A stretch of 64,000 nt of DNA from Sporichthya brevicatena (GCF_039525035.1 NZ_BAAAHE010000026.1:1-64000), one strand, 5' to 3'. Positions 25,918 to 37,580 are shown, counted from the stretch's first letter. Notes: generated by a model from the letters alone, not told the origin. Numbers and translations: made by a program.

Positions 25918-27696
25918 GTGTCGACTTCCAAGGGTTCGGCGCGCGGCGCCGGCAACCCGTTGCGTCTGCTGGCCGTGACCCTGGCCCTGCTGATCGCCGG
26001 TCTGGTCACGATGATCGGCGTCGGGGCGATGACCCCGAAGTTGGCGATCGACCTCGCCGGCGGCACGAGCGTCACCCTGACCGCGAAGCCCCTGCCCGAG
26101 GCCGAGGGCGGCAAGGGCGGCGGCATCACCGGTGAGGCGATGAGCCAGGCGGTGGCGATCATCCGCCAGCGCGTCAATGGCTTCGGCGTCTCGGAGGCTC
26201 AGGTCACCACCCTCGGCTCGGACAACATCGTCGTCAGCGTCCCGGGCCAGAACAACAACCGCATCGTCGACCAGGTCGGCCAGACGGCGCTGCTGCGGTT
26301 CCGCCCGGTGCTGCAGCTCGGCGCCCCGACGCCCTCGACCGGGCTGCCGGACCTCGGTGAGCTCACGGAAGGCCTGGGCAAGACCCCCAGCCCGTCCCCG
26401 AAGGCCTCGGCGAGCCCGAAGGCGTCCGCGAAGCCCTCGGCCGGCGCGGACTCGAACCGCGCCGTCGCCGACGCCCTGCGGGCGGCCGACGACCCGTCCC
26501 CGTCCGCCAAGCCGTCGGCCAGCCCGAAGGCGGACGGCAAGAAGGACGACGGCAAGAAGGACGGGGACAAGAAGGACGGCAAGGCTGACGACGCGTCAGA
26601 CGCGCCCGGGACGATCACGCAGGCGATCCGGGACGAGTTCAACGCGCTGAACTGCCTGGACCCCGCGGCTCGTCAGGGTGGTGACCAGGCGCCGGCCAAC
26701 GCCGTCGTCGTGGCGTGCGACAAGGACGGCACGGCCAAGTACATCCTCGGTCCGAGCGAGGTGCAGGGCACGCAGGTCACCAAGGCCGAGGCGGGGCTCC
26801 CGCAGGGCGCGGGCGTCGGCAACTGGCTGGTCCAGATGGAGTTCGACGGCGCCGGAACGTCGGGGTTCGCCCGCCTGACGCGGACGCTGGCCAGTCAGGG
26901 GGAGCCGAACAACCAGCTGGCGATCGTGCTCGACGGCGTCGTGTACTCGGCCCCCCGGGTCACCTACGAGATCCCGAGCGGCCAGGCGGAGATCACCGGC
27001 AACTTCAAGGCGCAGGAGGCCAAGGACCTCGCGAACGTCCTGAAGTACGGCGCGCTCCCGCTGGCCTTCGAGAAGAGCACGATCACGACGATCTCGGCGA
27101 CGGTCGGCGACGACCAGCTCAAGGGCGGCCTGATCGCCGGCGCGATCGGCATGGTGCTCGTCGTCGTCTACAGCGTCTTCTACTACCGGGGCCTCGGCCT
27201 GATGGCGCTCGCCGGCCTCGTGGTCGCGGCCGCGATGGCCTGGATCACGGTGTCCCTGCTCGGCGAGGCGATGGGCTACCGGCTCTCGCTCGCCGGCGTC
27301 GCCGGTCTGATCGTGTCCATCGGCATCACCGCGGACTCCTTCGTCGTGTACTTCGAGCGACTGCGCGACGAGATCCGGGAGGGCCGCAGTCCGCGGACCG
27401 CGGCCGAGTACGGCTGGCTCCGGGCGCGGCGCACGATCCTGTCGGCGAACTTCGTCTCGCTGCTCGCGGCGGGCGTCCTGTACTACTTCTCGGTCGCGGA
27501 CGTGAAGGGCTTCGCGTTCACCCTCGGTGTCATGACGGTCATCGACGTCGTGGTGATCGTGTTCTTCACCAAGCCGCTGATCAGCCTGGCCTTCCGCCAT
27601 CCGTACTTCTACCGGGCACAGAAGTTCTCCGGGGTGAACCGGGCGAGCCTCGGCGTGCGCCCGGCCGCAGCCACGCCGGCCGGCGGGGAGGCCTGA
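25918..27696 (+). CDS. secD: Protein translocase subunit SecD
   Basis: SecD and SecF use the proton motive force to help secreted proteins leave the SecYEG channel. The 592-residue protein has TM1 (about 15-37), the family block LAIDLAGGTSVTLTA, the large extracytoplasmic domain, and five more membrane helices from about 400 on, including AGVAGLIVSIGITADSFVVYFERLRDEIREGR. Residues about 156-231 form a low-complexity insert, first Ser/Pro/Lys/Ala-rich and then Lys/Asp/Gly-rich (KKDDGKKDGDKKDGK). Other actinobacterial SecD proteins can have linkers here, but this one is strongly charged. GTG at 25918; secF follows after one base. Confidence 0.96.
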   Translation: MSTSKGSARGAGNPLRLLAVTLALLIAGLVTMIGVGAMTPKLAIDLAGGTSVTLTAKPLPEAEGGKGGGITGEAMSQAVAIIRQRVNGFGVSEAQVTTLGSDNIVVSVPGQNNNRIVDQVGQTALLRFRPVLQLGAPTPSTGLPDLGELTEGLGKTPSPSPKASASPKASAKPSAGADSNRAVADALRAADDPSPSAKPSASPKADGKKDDGKKDGDKKDGKADDASDAPGTITQAIRDEFNALNCLDPAARQGGDQAPANAVVVACDKDGTAKYILGPSEVQGTQVTKAEAGLPQGAGVGNWLVQMEFDGAGTSGFARLTRTLASQGEPNNQLAIVLDGVVYSAPRVTYEIPSGQAEITGNFKAQEAKDLANVLKYGALPLAFEKSTITTISATVGDDQLKGGLIAGAIGMVLVVVYSVFYYRGLGLMALAGLVVAAAMAWITVSLLGEAMGYRLSLAGVAGLIVSIGITADSFVVYFERLRDEIREGRSPRTAAEYGWLRARRTILSANFVSLLAAGVLYYFSVADVKGFAFTLGVMTVIDVVVIVFFTKPLISLAFRHPYFYRAQKFSGVNRASLGVRPAAATPAGGEA

Positions 27697-27697
27697 G

Positions 27698-28831
27698 ATG
27701 TCGCGACTTGCCGACCTCGGTGGTCAGCTGCAGCGGGGCGAGCGCTCCTTCGACTTCGTCGGACGCCGCCGCCTGTGGTTCCTGATCAGCTGTGCGGTTC
27801 TCGTCGTCTCCGCACTGGGGCTGGGCTTCCGGGGGCTCGACCTCGGCGTGGAGTTCGACGGCGGCTCGGTGTTCGAGGTGTCGTCCGCGACGACGAGTGT
27901 CGGCGAGGTCCGCGACATCGTCGAGGGGGCGGGCGCCGAGGAACCCAAGGTTCAGAAGCTCGGCAGCGACCGCTACCGGATCGAGACGACCGCGGTCAGC
28001 GCCGAGGAGGCGCAGCCGATCACGGAGGCGCTGTCCAAGGAGCTCAACGTCCCGCCCGCGGACATCACCACGAACGTGGTCGGTCCGAGCTGGGGTGACG
28101 ACGTCACCAACAAGGCCCTGACCTCGCTGCTGATCTTCCTCGCGCTGGTGGCGGTCTACCTCGCCATCGTCTTCGAGTTCAAGATGGCGATCGGTGCACT
28201 GCTCGCGCTGCTGCACGACCTCGTCATCACGGTCGGCATCTACGCGATCGTCGGGTTCGTCGTCACGCCGGCCACCGTGATCGGTCTGCTGACGATCCTG
28301 GGCTACTCCCTCTACGACACGGTCGTCGTGTTCGACAAGGTCCGCGAGAACACCGGGGACCTGAAGAAGACGAACAAGTCCACGTACAGCAAGGCCGCGA
28401 ACCTGGCGGTCAATCAGACGCTGGTCCGCTCGATCAACACCACGGTGATCGCGCTGCTGCCGGTGAGCGGTCTTCTCTTCGTCGGTGCCGGCCTGCTCGG
28501 GGCGGGTACGCTGAAGGACCTGTCGCTCGTCCTGTTCATCGGCATGGCGGTGGGTGCGTACTCCTCGATCTGCCTCGCGACTCCGATGGTCGCGTTCCTC
28601 AAGGAGCGCGAGCCGGAGATGCAGGAGCTCGCCAAGCGCGTCGCCGTCCGCGAGGCCGCGCTGGCCAAGAAGGCGCCGGCCGGCCGGCGCGCCGACGGAT
28701 CGACCGAGCCCGCCCCGGAGCCGGCGCCCGCTCGGACCGCGGTCGCGACCCCCCGAGCGCCGGGGGAGCGGGTGCAGCCCAAGCGCGGCGGGCCGCGGGG
28801 CGGCCGGAACACGCGACCGAAGAGGAAGTGA
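27698..28831 (+). CDS. secF: Protein translocase subunit SecF
   Basis: Partner of SecD in the proton-driven step of protein export. The 377-residue protein has TM1 around 27-46, the family block LDLGVEFDGGSVFEV, and five C-terminal helices including FVVTPATVIGLLTILGYSLYDT and ALLPVSGLLFVGAGLLGAG. The last 60 residues are Pro/Ala/Arg/Lys-rich and basic, likely cytoplasmic and disordered. It starts two bases after the secD stop and overlaps apt by four bases, as in the conserved secD-secF-apt-rel order. Confidence 0.96.
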   Translation: MSRLADLGGQLQRGERSFDFVGRRRLWFLISCAVLVVSALGLGFRGLDLGVEFDGGSVFEVSSATTSVGEVRDIVEGAGAEEPKVQKLGSDRYRIETTAVSAEEAQPITEALSKELNVPPADITTNVVGPSWGDDVTNKALTSLLIFLALVAVYLAIVFEFKMAIGALLALLHDLVITVGIYAIVGFVVTPATVIGLLTILGYSLYDTVVVFDKVRENTGDLKKTNKSTYSKAANLAVNQTLVRSINTTVIALLPVSGLLFVGAGLLGAGTLKDLSLVLFIGMAVGAYSSICLATPMVAFLKEREPEMQELAKRVAVREAALAKKAPAGRRADGSTEPAPEPAPARTAVATPRAPGERVQPKRGGPRGGRNTRPKRK

Positions 28832-29376
28832 GCGTGGGCAGCGCGGTAGGCAGGTCCTTGGGCGCCGACTGGCGGGCCCTGGTCCGGAACGTGCCGGACT
28901 TCCCGGTGCCGGGGATCCAGTTCAAGGACATCGCCCCGGTGCTGGCCGACGCGGGTGCGCTCGCGGCGGTCACGGGGGAGCTGACCGACGCGGCCCGGGC
29001 GATGAGCCCGGACGTCGTCGTCGCGATCGAGGCGCGGGGCTTCATCCTGGGCTCGCCGCTCGCACTCGCGCTCGGCGTCGGGTTCGTCCCGGTCCGCAAG
29101 CCCGGCAAACTGCCCTTCACCACCCGTTCGGTGGCGTACGCGCTGGAGTACGGCGAGGCGGTGCTGCACATGCACACCGACGCCCTCACGCCCGGCGCCC
29201 GGGCGGTGATCGTCGACGACGTCCTGGCGACCGGCGGGACGCTCGCGGCGACCGCCCAGCTGGTCCGGGAGGCCGGCGCGATCCCGGTCGGGGCGCTCGT
29301 GGCCCTCGAGCTGGGGGCCCTCGGCGGCCGGGAGCGGCTGCCCGACCTGCCGCTGACCTCGCTCCAGGGCGTCTGA
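28828..29376 (+). CDS. apt: Adenine phosphoribosyltransferase
   Basis: Converts adenine and PRPP to AMP (purine salvage). The type I phosphoribosyltransferase PRPP loop is VIVDDVLATGGTL (about residues 128-140), with FPVPGIQFKDIAPVL and EARGFILGSPLA upstream as in other Apt proteins. Length 182 is normal. Two GTG starts are possible: 28828, which overlaps the secF stop, and 28834, which has better spacing from AGAGGA. It precedes rel, the conserved pairing that joins purine salvage with (p)ppGpp metabolism. Confidence 0.95.
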   Translation: MSVGSAVGRSLGADWRALVRNVPDFPVPGIQFKDIAPVLADAGALAAVTGELTDAARAMSPDVVVAIEARGFILGSPLALALGVGFVPVRKPGKLPFTTRSVAYALEYGEAVLHMHTDALTPGARAVIVDDVLATGGTLAATAQLVREAGAIPVGALVALELGALGGRERLPDLPLTSLQGV

Positions 29377-29384
29377 TCAGCGGT

Positions 29385-29413
29385 AAGACGGCGCCGCTCA
29401 ACACCGTTAACAT
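29385..29413 (+). promoter_or_regulatory. Candidate promoter for leaderless rel transcript
   Basis: AAGACG (29385-29390, sharing the GAC core of the -35) and TAACAT (29408-29413) are 17 bp apart. The rel ATG is at 29420, about where transcription should start, and no Shine-Dalgarno sequence precedes it. A leaderless rel mRNA separate from the sec-apt operon is therefore likely, by inference. Confidence 0.45.
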
Positions 29414-29419
29414 GAATTG

Positions 29420-31759
29420 ATGAGCGACCCGGCGGTACCCACCACGACGCCGGACGCCCCACCGCCCACCCGCCGCGTGCGGGCGCGGCTGGCGCGTCTC
29501 GGTGGCACGCGGGCGCCCTCGGGCAACCCGGTCCTGGAGCCGCTGTTCCGCAGCGTCCGGCAGTCGCACCCCAAGGCGGACCTCCGGATCCTGGAGCGGG
29601 CCTACCAGGTCGCAGAGGAGTGCCACCGCGGCCAGCTCCGCCGCTCGGGCGACCCGTACATCACCCACCCACTGTCGGTCGCGACGATCCTCGCCGAGCT
29701 CGGCATGGAGCCGCCGACCCTGTGCGCGGCCCTGCTCCACGACACCGTCGAGGACACGGACTACACGCTCGAGGCCGTCGCGGCGGACTTCGGCTCGGAG
29801 ATCGCCTCGCTCGTCGACGGCGTCACCAAGCTCGACAAGGTCCACTACGGCGACGCGGCCCAGGCCGAGACCGTCCGCAAGATGGTCATCGCGATGGCGC
29901 GCGACATCCGCGTGCTCGTCATCAAGCTCGCGGACCGGCTCCACAACATGCGGACGCTGCGCTACATGCCGCAGGCGAAGCAGGAGCGCACCGCGCGCGA
30001 GACGCTCGAGATCTACGCGCCGCTGGCCCACCGCCTCGGTATGAACACCGTGAAGTGGGAGCTCGAGGACCTCTCGTTCGCGACGCTGTACCCGAAGATG
30101 TACGACGAGATCGTGCGCCTGGTCGCCGACCGCGCGCCGTCCCGCGACGACTACCTCGCCGTCGTCATCGACCAGGTCGACGCCGACCTCAAGGCGGCCC
30201 GGATCAAGGCGCGCGTGACGGGGCGTCCGAAGCACTACTACTCGATCTACCAGAAGATGATCGTGCGCGGTCGCGACTTCGCCGACATCTACGACCTCGT
30301 CGGCATTCGCATCCTCGTCGAGTCGGTCCGTGACTGCTACGCGACCCTCGGCGCCGTGCACGCGCGGTGGAACCCGGTCCCGGGCCGGTTCAAGGACTAC
30401 ATCGCGATGCCGAAGTTCAACATGTACCAGTCGCTGCACACGACGGTGATCGGTCCGGAGGGCAAGCCCGTCGAGCTGCAGATCCGCACGCACGCGATGC
30501 ACCGCCGCGCCGAGTACGGCGTCGCCGCGCACTGGAAGTACAAGGCCGAGGTGAACGGCGACCAGTCCGGTGCGCCGGGCACCCTGGCGGCCACGAGCGG
30601 CGAGAAGAGCGCCGGCGAGGACATGCTGTGGCTACGTCAGTTGCTCGACTGGCAGAAGGAGACCGCCGACCCCGGCGAGTTCCTCGAGACGCTGCGTTTC
30701 GACCTCGGCACCGCCGAGGTGTACGTCTTCACCCCGGCCGGTGACGCGATCGCGCTGCCCCTGGGCTCGACGCCGGTCGACCTCGCCTACGCCGTCCACA
30801 CCGAGGTCGGCCACCGCTGCATCGGCGCGCGGGTCAACGGCCGTCTCGTCCCGCTGGAGAGCAAGCTCGCCAACGGCGACGTGGTCGAGATCCTCACCGC
30901 CAAGGGCACCGGCTCGGGGTCAGGGCCGAGCCGGGACTGGCTCGACTTCGTCGCCAGCCCGCGGGCCCGCAACAAGATCAAGCAGTGGTTCTCGAAGGAG
31001 CGCCGCGAGGAGGCCATCGAGCGGGGCAAGGAACAGCTCGCCCGCGCGATGCGCAAGCAGGGCCTGCCGATCCAGCGCCTGCTGACCTCGGAGTCGCTCA
31101 CCGCCATCGCGCACGAGATGCGCCTCGCCGACATCTCCGCGCTGTACGCCGCGGTCGGCGAGGGCCACAACTCCGCGCAGGCGGTCGTGCAGCGGCTCGT
31201 GCAGTCCCTCGGCGGCACCGACTCCACGACCGAGGACGTCGCGGAGGCCACCACACCGACGCGCGCCCGCGGCAAGATCCGCCCGCACGGCGATCCCGGT
31301 GTCGTGGTCAAGGGCGTCGACGACGTGTGGGTGAAACTCGCGCGCTGCTGCACCCCGGTGCCGGGCGACGAGATCCTCGGATTCGTCACCCGCGGCAGCG
31401 GCGTCTCGGTGCACCGCACGGACTGCACGAACGTCGCCTCGATCGGCACGCAGACCGAGCGCATGGTCGAGGTCGAGTGGGCCCCGACGTCCTCGTCGGT
31501 GTTCCTGGTCTCGATCCAGGTCGAGGCGCTCGACCGCGCCCGCCTGCTCTCGGACATCACGCGGGTGCTGTCCGACCAGCACGTCAACATCCTGTCCGCG
31601 ACCGTGGCGACCACGCGCGACCGGATCGCGATCAGCAAGTTCACCTTCGAGATGGGCGACCCGAAGCACCTGGGCCACATCCTCAAGGCGGTGCGCGGCA
31701 TCGACGGCGTCTTCGACGCCTACCGCGTCACCGGCACCAACAACGGCTCCGGCTCCTGA
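29420..31759 (+). CDS. relA: Bifunctional (p)ppGpp synthetase/hydrolase
   Basis: Long RSH enzyme that makes and degrades (p)ppGpp in the stringent response. The 779-residue protein has the HD hydrolase domain with [15 protein letters not shown] and [16 protein letters not shown] intact, the synthetase domain with [20 protein letters not shown] (about 323) and [22 protein letters not shown], a TGS domain (from about 432), the conserved Cys region [15 protein letters not shown], and a C-terminal ACT domain. Both catalytic halves look intact, as in the single Rel of actinobacteria. ATG at 29420 is preferred over the adjacent TTG at 29417; there is no RBS, suggesting leaderless initiation. Confidence 0.96.
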   Translation: MSDPAVPTTTPDAPPPTRRVRARLARLGGTRAPSGNPVLEPLFRSVRQSHPKADLRILERAYQVAEECHRGQLRRSGDPYITHPLSVATILAELGMEPPTLCAALLHDTVEDTDYTLEAVAADFGSEIASLVDGVTKLDKVHYGDAAQAETVRKMVIAMARDIRVLVIKLADRLHNMRTLRYMPQAKQERTARETLEIYAPLAHRLGMNTVKWELEDLSFATLYPKMYDEIVRLVADRAPSRDDYLAVVIDQVDADLKAARIKARVTGRPKHYYSIYQKMIVRGRDFADIYDLVGIRILVESVRDCYATLGAVHARWNPVPGRFKDYIAMPKFNMYQSLHTTVIGPEGKPVELQIRTHAMHRRAEYGVAAHWKYKAEVNGDQSGAPGTLAATSGEKSAGEDMLWLRQLLDWQKETADPGEFLETLRFDLGTAEVYVFTPAGDAIALPLGSTPVDLAYAVHTEVGHRCIGARVNGRLVPLESKLANGDVVEILTAKGTGSGSGPSRDWLDFVASPRARNKIKQWFSKERREEAIERGKEQLARAMRKQGLPIQRLLTSESLTAIAHEMRLADISALYAAVGEGHNSAQAVVQRLVQSLGGTDSTTEDVAEATTPTRARGKIRPHGDPGVVVKGVDDVWVKLARCCTPVPGDEILGFVTRGSGVSVHRTDCTNVASIGTQTERMVEVEWAPTSSSVFLVSIQVEALDRARLLSDITRVLSDQHVNILSATVATTRDRIAISKFTFEMGDPKHLGHILKAVRGIDGVFDAYRVTGTNNGSGS

Positions 31760-31793
31760 ACGCCCTGAACTCCGAAAGCACGGACCTGACCGC

Positions 31794-32567
31794 ATGATCG
31801 AGATCCTCAGCCCGTCCGAGATCGCGCGCGCCCGGGAGACCGGTGCCCTGGTCGCGCACATCCTGCAGACCGTCCGCAGCCGTGCGGCGGTCGGCGTCAA
31901 CCTCCTCGAGATCGACGCCTGGACGAAGGAGATGATCTTCGACGCCGGCGCCGTCTCCTGCTACGTCGACTACGCGCCCTCGTTCGGGCGCGGTCCGTTC
32001 GGGCACTACATCTGCACATCGGTCAACGACGCGGTGCTGCACGGCCGGCCGTACGACTACACGCTCGCCGACGGCGACCTGCTCTCGCTCGACCTTGCCG
32101 TCTCCCTCGGAGGCGTGGTCGCCGACTCGGCGATCAGCTTCCACGTGGGGGACCGGCGGCCACCGGCGGAGGTCGCGCTGATCGAGGCGACCGAGCGGGC
32201 CCTCGCGGCGGGGATCGCGGCCGCGAAGCCGGACGCGCGCGTCGGCGACATCTCCTTCGCGATCGGGGCCGTCCTGAGCGGCGCGGGCTACCCGGTGAAC
32301 ACCGAGTTCGGCGGCCACGGCGTCGGGACGACCATGCACCAGGACCCGCACATCTCGAACATCGGCGAACCGGGCCGTGGCTACCGGCTGCGCCCCGGCC
32401 TGCTGCTCGCGCTCGAGCCGTGGGTGATGGCGGACACCGACGAACTCGTCTTCGACGACGACGGCTGGACGCTCCGCAGCGCCACCGGCTGCCGCACCGC
32501 CCACAGCGAGCACACGATCGCGATCACGGAGGACGGCGCGGAGATCCTCACCCTGCCCCGGAACTGA
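31794..32567 (+). CDS. map: Type I methionine aminopeptidase
   Basis: Removes N-terminal methionine from nascent proteins. The pita-bread M24 fold is 257 residues. The five metal ligands are visible: Asp in LSLDLAVSLGG, Asp in VVADSAISF, His in FGGHGVGTTMHQDP, Glu in LLLALEPWV and Glu in HSEHTIAIT. There is no SH3-type N-terminal extension. The ATG at 31794 has a weak purine run upstream. It lies 34 bp after rel and converges on the DUF349 gene. It may be one of several map copies in the genome. Confidence 0.93.
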   Translation: MIEILSPSEIARARETGALVAHILQTVRSRAAVGVNLLEIDAWTKEMIFDAGAVSCYVDYAPSFGRGPFGHYICTSVNDAVLHGRPYDYTLADGDLLSLDLAVSLGGVVADSAISFHVGDRRPPAEVALIEATERALAAGIAAAKPDARVGDISFAIGAVLSGAGYPVNTEFGGHGVGTTMHQDPHISNIGEPGRGYRLRPGLLLALEPWVMADTDELVFDDDGWTLRSATGCRTAHSEHTIAITEDGAEILTLPRN

Positions 32568-32578
32568 CGGGTCGTCGG

Positions 32579-32603
32579 CGCCAGGGCCGCAGGGCCCCCG
32601 GCG
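32579..32603. terminator. Imperfect hairpin between map and DUF349 gene
   Basis: CGCCAGGGCC pairs with GGGCCCCCGGCG with a mismatch and a bulge, in the 40-bp gap between convergent genes. It is a plausible bidirectional terminator, without T-tracts. Confidence 0.45.
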
Positions 32604-32607
32604 TCGA

Positions 32608-33945
32608 TCAGATGAACTCGGCGAGGAGCTTCTCGGCCTCGACCAGCCACTCCCGGCGCGCGGCCACGGCGGCCTCCGCGTCGGCGAGGGCCTTGGCGTT
32701 GTTGGCCGCCCGGGCCTTCTCCGCCTGCTTCTCGTACTTGGCGATGGCGGCGAGGAGGGAGTCGACGGTCTCCTGGGCGCGCGCCTTGGCGGCGGGGTTG
32801 CTGCGCTGGCGGACGAGGTCCTCGGCCTCACGGACCGCGGACTCGACCGCGGACAGCCGACCCTCGATCCGGCCGCGGGAGTCGCGGGGGAGCGAGCCGA
32901 TCTTGTCCCAGCGCTCCTGGATCCCCCGCAGCGCCTTGCGGGCCGAGGCGGCGTCGGTGACCGGGAGCAGCCGCTCGGCCTCCTCGACGAGGGCCTCCTT
33001 GGCCTTCGCGTTGTTGGCCAGCTCGGCGTCCTTGGCGGCGAACGTCGCGTTGCGGGCCGAGAAGAACTGGTCCTGCGCGGCCTTGAACCGCTCCCACAGG
33101 GCGTCGTCGACGTCGCGCGCGGCGCGACCGGCGGCCTTCCACTCCTTCATCAGGTTGCGGAACGCGTCGGACGTGGCGCCCCAGTCGGTCGAGGTCGCGA
33201 GCGACTCGGCCTTCGCCACCAGTGCCTCCTTGGCGGCCTTGGCGGCGTTCCGGGTCGCGGACAGCTCGGCGTAGTGCGCCTTGCGACGCTTGCTGAACTG
33301 CGAGCGGGCCGCGGAGAACCGCGACCAGAGTTCGTCGTCGGACTTGCGGTCCAGCCGGGGCGCGGCCTTCCACTCGTCGAGCAGCGCGCGGATCCGGTCG
33401 CCGCCGACGCGCCACTCGGTCCCGGCGCCGATCGCCTCGACGTCGGCGACGATGCGCTCCTTGAGCGCGCGCGCCTCGGCCTGCGCCGCCGCACGAGCGG
33501 CCCGCGCCACGACGGCCCGCTCCTTGGCGAGCTCCTCCAGCGCGGCGACGCGCGTGTCGAGCAGGGCGAGGTCACCGACCGCGGCGACGTCCACGAGCGA
33601 GGCCTTGAGGCGCTCGATCGCGCTGCGGGCCTCCTTCTCCGGGACGTCGGTCTCGCGGATGCGGTGCTCGAGCAGGTCGAGCTCGACGACCAGCCCGTCG
33701 TAGCGGCGGCCGTAGAACTCCAGCGCCTCCTCGGGCGTCCCGGCCTGCCAGGACCCGATGGCCCGGTCGCCCGCCGGGGTCCGGACGAAGACCGTCCCCT
33801 CCGCGTCCACGTACCCCCACGCCGACCGGTCGACCGGCGGCGTCGTCGCCGCCGGCACCTCCGCCGGGGTCGGGACGTCGGCCGCCGGTGCGGGTGTCAC
33901 GTCACCGGGCTGATCGCCGTCGACCTGCTCGGGCGTCTCAGTCAC
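32608..33945 (-). CDS. DUF349 helical repeat protein
   Basis: A 445-residue protein dominated by long charged helices. DUF349 repeats recur, each with a signature like LWSRFSAARSQFSKRRKAHY, LWERFKAAQDQFFSARNATF and IQERWDKIGSLPRDSRGRIE. The first 45 residues are Pro/Ala-rich and probably disordered; coiled coil covers much of the rest (for example ALEELAKERAVVARAARAAAQ). The molecular role is unknown. In Streptomyces the same gene sits beside the cyclophilin and relA genes. GTG at 33945 has AGGAGG upstream. It follows the cyclophilin gene by 50 bp on the same strand. Confidence 0.88.
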   Translation of the reverse strand: MTETPEQVDGDQPGDVTPAPAADVPTPAEVPAATTPPVDRSAWGYVDAEGTVFVRTPAGDRAIGSWQAGTPEEALEFYGRRYDGLVVELDLLEHRIRETDVPEKEARSAIERLKASLVDVAAVGDLALLDTRVAALEELAKERAVVARAARAAAQAEARALKERIVADVEAIGAGTEWRVGGDRIRALLDEWKAAPRLDRKSDDELWSRFSAARSQFSKRRKAHYAELSATRNAAKAAKEALVAKAESLATSTDWGATSDAFRNLMKEWKAAGRAARDVDDALWERFKAAQDQFFSARNATFAAKDAELANNAKAKEALVEEAERLLPVTDAASARKALRGIQERWDKIGSLPRDSRGRIEGRLSAVESAVREAEDLVRQRSNPAAKARAQETVDSLLAAIAKYEKQAEKARAANNAKALADAEAAVAARREWLVEAEKLLAEFI

Positions 33946-33995
33946 GGTTCCTCCTCGCCGTCGCCGGCTGTGGTCCGGCTGTGGTGCAGCCGAAG

Positions 33996-34946
33996 CTACG
34001 GGGTGCTCGTCGCCTTCGGGGTGCTGCTCGCCTTGGGGGTCGAGCGCGGGGTGCTGGTCGCCTTGGGGCTGCTGGTCGCCTTCGGCGTGCTCGAGGCCGT
34101 CGGGCTCGGGCTCGGGGAGGCGACCTTCGGCTCCTTGGTGATCGTCACCTTGTTCAGCTTGACCTTGTTCTTCGGAGCGTCGTTCGCGCCGGTGTCCGGG
34201 TTGACCTTGGTGCCGGCCTTGGCGATCTCGGTCAGCACGTCCAGCCCGGAGACGATCTTGCCGAACGGCACGTAGTCCGGCTGGAAGTCCGAGTCCTTGA
34301 ACATCATGAAGAACTGGCTGCCGTTGGTGTTCGGGCCGGCGTTCGCCATGGCCACGACACCGGCCTCGTAGGTCGCGCCGTCGAGGTTCTCGTCGGGGAA
34401 CGACCAGCCGGGGCCGCCGCGACCGGTGGCGTCCGGGTCGCCGCACTGCAGCACGTAGGTGCCCGGGCTGTTCAGCTCCCGGTGGCACTCGGTGTTGTCG
34501 TAGTACTTGTTCTTCACCAGGTGCACGAAGTTGTTCACGGCGCACGGTGCCTTCGCGGCGTCGAGCTCCATCACCACCGGCTTGTTGTTGATCATCAGCT
34601 GGGCCGTGAACTTGCCCTTGGCGACGGCCAGGCTCGGCGGCGGGTCGACCTCCTTGGAGCCCGGGCCGTCCGGCGTGTACGTGCAGTTCGCGAAGCCCTC
34701 AGGGGCCGGCTCCGGCGTCGGCGACGGGGTCGGGGTCGCCTCGGCGGCGACCGTCGAGTCGTCGTCGAAGAGCTGCTTCAGCCCGATGACGGCGCCGACG
34801 ATGGCACCACCCGCCAGGACCACGGCGGTGAAGCCCGCGATCATGCGCATCCGGCGCTTGCGTGCCGCCGCGGCGGCTGCTGCGCGGCGCTGTGCCTGCA
34901 GCTCACGCCGCCGTTCGGCGCTGGTCTTCTTCCCCTGCCCGGCCAC
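33996..34946 (-). CDS. Membrane-anchored cyclophilin-type peptidylprolyl isomerase
   Basis: A 316-residue protein with a basic cytoplasmic head (KKTSAERRRELQAQRR), one membrane helix (MIAGFTAVVLAGGAIVGAVIGL, about 34-55), a Pro/Thr-rich linker and an extracytoplasmic cyclophilin domain. Domain blocks include AVNNFVHLVKNKYYDNTECHR, GGPGWSFPDENLDG, VVAMANAGPNTNGSQFFM and VPFGKIVSG. It probably helps fold exported proteins. The last 40 residues are a low-complexity Ser/Thr/Pro/Lys repeat (ATSTPRSTPKASSTPKA). GTG at 34946 follows GAGGAG. The position next to rel and DUF349 is conserved in streptomycetes. Confidence 0.9.
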   Translation of the reverse strand: MAGQGKKTSAERRRELQAQRRAAAAAAARKRRMRMIAGFTAVVLAGGAIVGAVIGLKQLFDDDSTVAAEATPTPSPTPEPAPEGFANCTYTPDGPGSKEVDPPPSLAVAKGKFTAQLMINNKPVVMELDAAKAPCAVNNFVHLVKNKYYDNTECHRELNSPGTYVLQCGDPDATGRGGPGWSFPDENLDGATYEAGVVAMANAGPNTNGSQFFMMFKDSDFQPDYVPFGKIVSGLDVLTEIAKAGTKVNPDTGANDAPKNKVKLNKVTITKEPKVASPSPSPTASSTPKATSSPKATSTPRSTPKASSTPKATSTP

Positions 34947-35112
34947 GCACTGCTCCTCGTCGGTCCTTGCGCTGTGATCGATCCCCGCTCGTTTCGCGGC
35001 GTCGGCGTCGCACAGTCTAGATAAGAGGGCTCCGGGCCTCCCGCACCGCACGCGGCGGGGCGACACGCCCGCACGGGTAGTCTCGCGGCGTCAGATCCGC
35101 TGGGGAGGTCGC

Positions 35113-35826
35113 TTGTTCGTCACGGGGTTCCCGTCCGCGATGTTCGCGACCAACTGTTTCGTCCTGGCTCCGGCGCCGGGGGAGCAGTGCGTCGTCGTGG
35201 ATCCCGGGATCGACGTGGTCCCGCAGCTGGACGCCGTCCTGGCGGAGCACAAGCTCCAGCCGGTGGCCGTCCTGCTCACGCACGGGCACCTCGACCACAC
35301 GTTCTCCGTGCAGCCCGTCTGCGGCGCGCGAGGGATTCCGGCCTGGATCCACCCCGACGACGAGGAACTGCTGCACGACCCGGGCAAGGCCCTGTCGATG
35401 TCGCTCGACCAGCTGTTCGGCGGGCGACGGACCTACACCGAGCCCGACGACGTGAAGCTGCTGACGGACGGGGGGACGCTCGAGCTGGCGGGGCTGACGT
35501 TCACCGTGGACCACGCACCCGGCCACACCCGGGGGTCCGTGATGTTCCGGCTGCCGCCCGACCCCGACGCGGGGCAGTGGGCGGTCCCCGAGCAGGTGTT
35601 GCTCTCCGGCGACGTCCTGTTCCAGGGCTCGATCGGGCGGACCGACCTGCCCGGCGGCAGCTACGAGCAGATGCTCGACAGTCTGGCCCGCAAGATCCTG
35701 CCGCTCGACGACGGCACGATCGTCCTGCCCGGTCACGGCGGGGCGACGACCATCGGCAACGAGCGTGCCACCAACCCGTACCTGGCCGAGGCAGCTCCGC
35801 TGGCCGGCCCCAACCGTGGGATGTAG
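35113..35826 (+). CDS. Metallo-beta-lactamase fold hydrolase, glyoxalase II-like
   Basis: A 237-residue MBL-fold protein. The metal motif is [13 protein letters not shown] (about 55-67), followed by the His in APGHTRGSV, the Asp in [20 protein letters not shown] and the C-terminal His in [12 protein letters not shown]. This matches the YcbL/glyoxalase II-like group found at the same place in Mycobacterium (Rv2581c). The substrate is not established; thioester hydrolysis is likely. The start is TTG at 35113 behind GGGGAGGT. In related genomes hisS follows, but here aspS follows directly after four bases. Confidence 0.88.
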   Translation: MFVTGFPSAMFATNCFVLAPAPGEQCVVVDPGIDVVPQLDAVLAEHKLQPVAVLLTHGHLDHTFSVQPVCGARGIPAWIHPDDEELLHDPGKALSMSLDQLFGGRRTYTEPDDVKLLTDGGTLELAGLTFTVDHAPGHTRGSVMFRLPPDPDAGQWAVPEQVLLSGDVLFQGSIGRTDLPGGSYEQMLDSLARKILPLDDGTIVLPGHGGATTIGNERATNPYLAEAAPLAGPNRGM

Positions 35827-35830
35827 CCCG

Positions 35831-37564
<1,734 letters not shown>

Positions 37565-37580
37565 CGGTCGCTCGGCTGCG

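Noticed and set aside
26385-26610. Frameshift in secD suggested by low-complexity sequence
   Set aside because: Reading frame and codon bias are continuous across the insert and both SecD halves align in the same frame.
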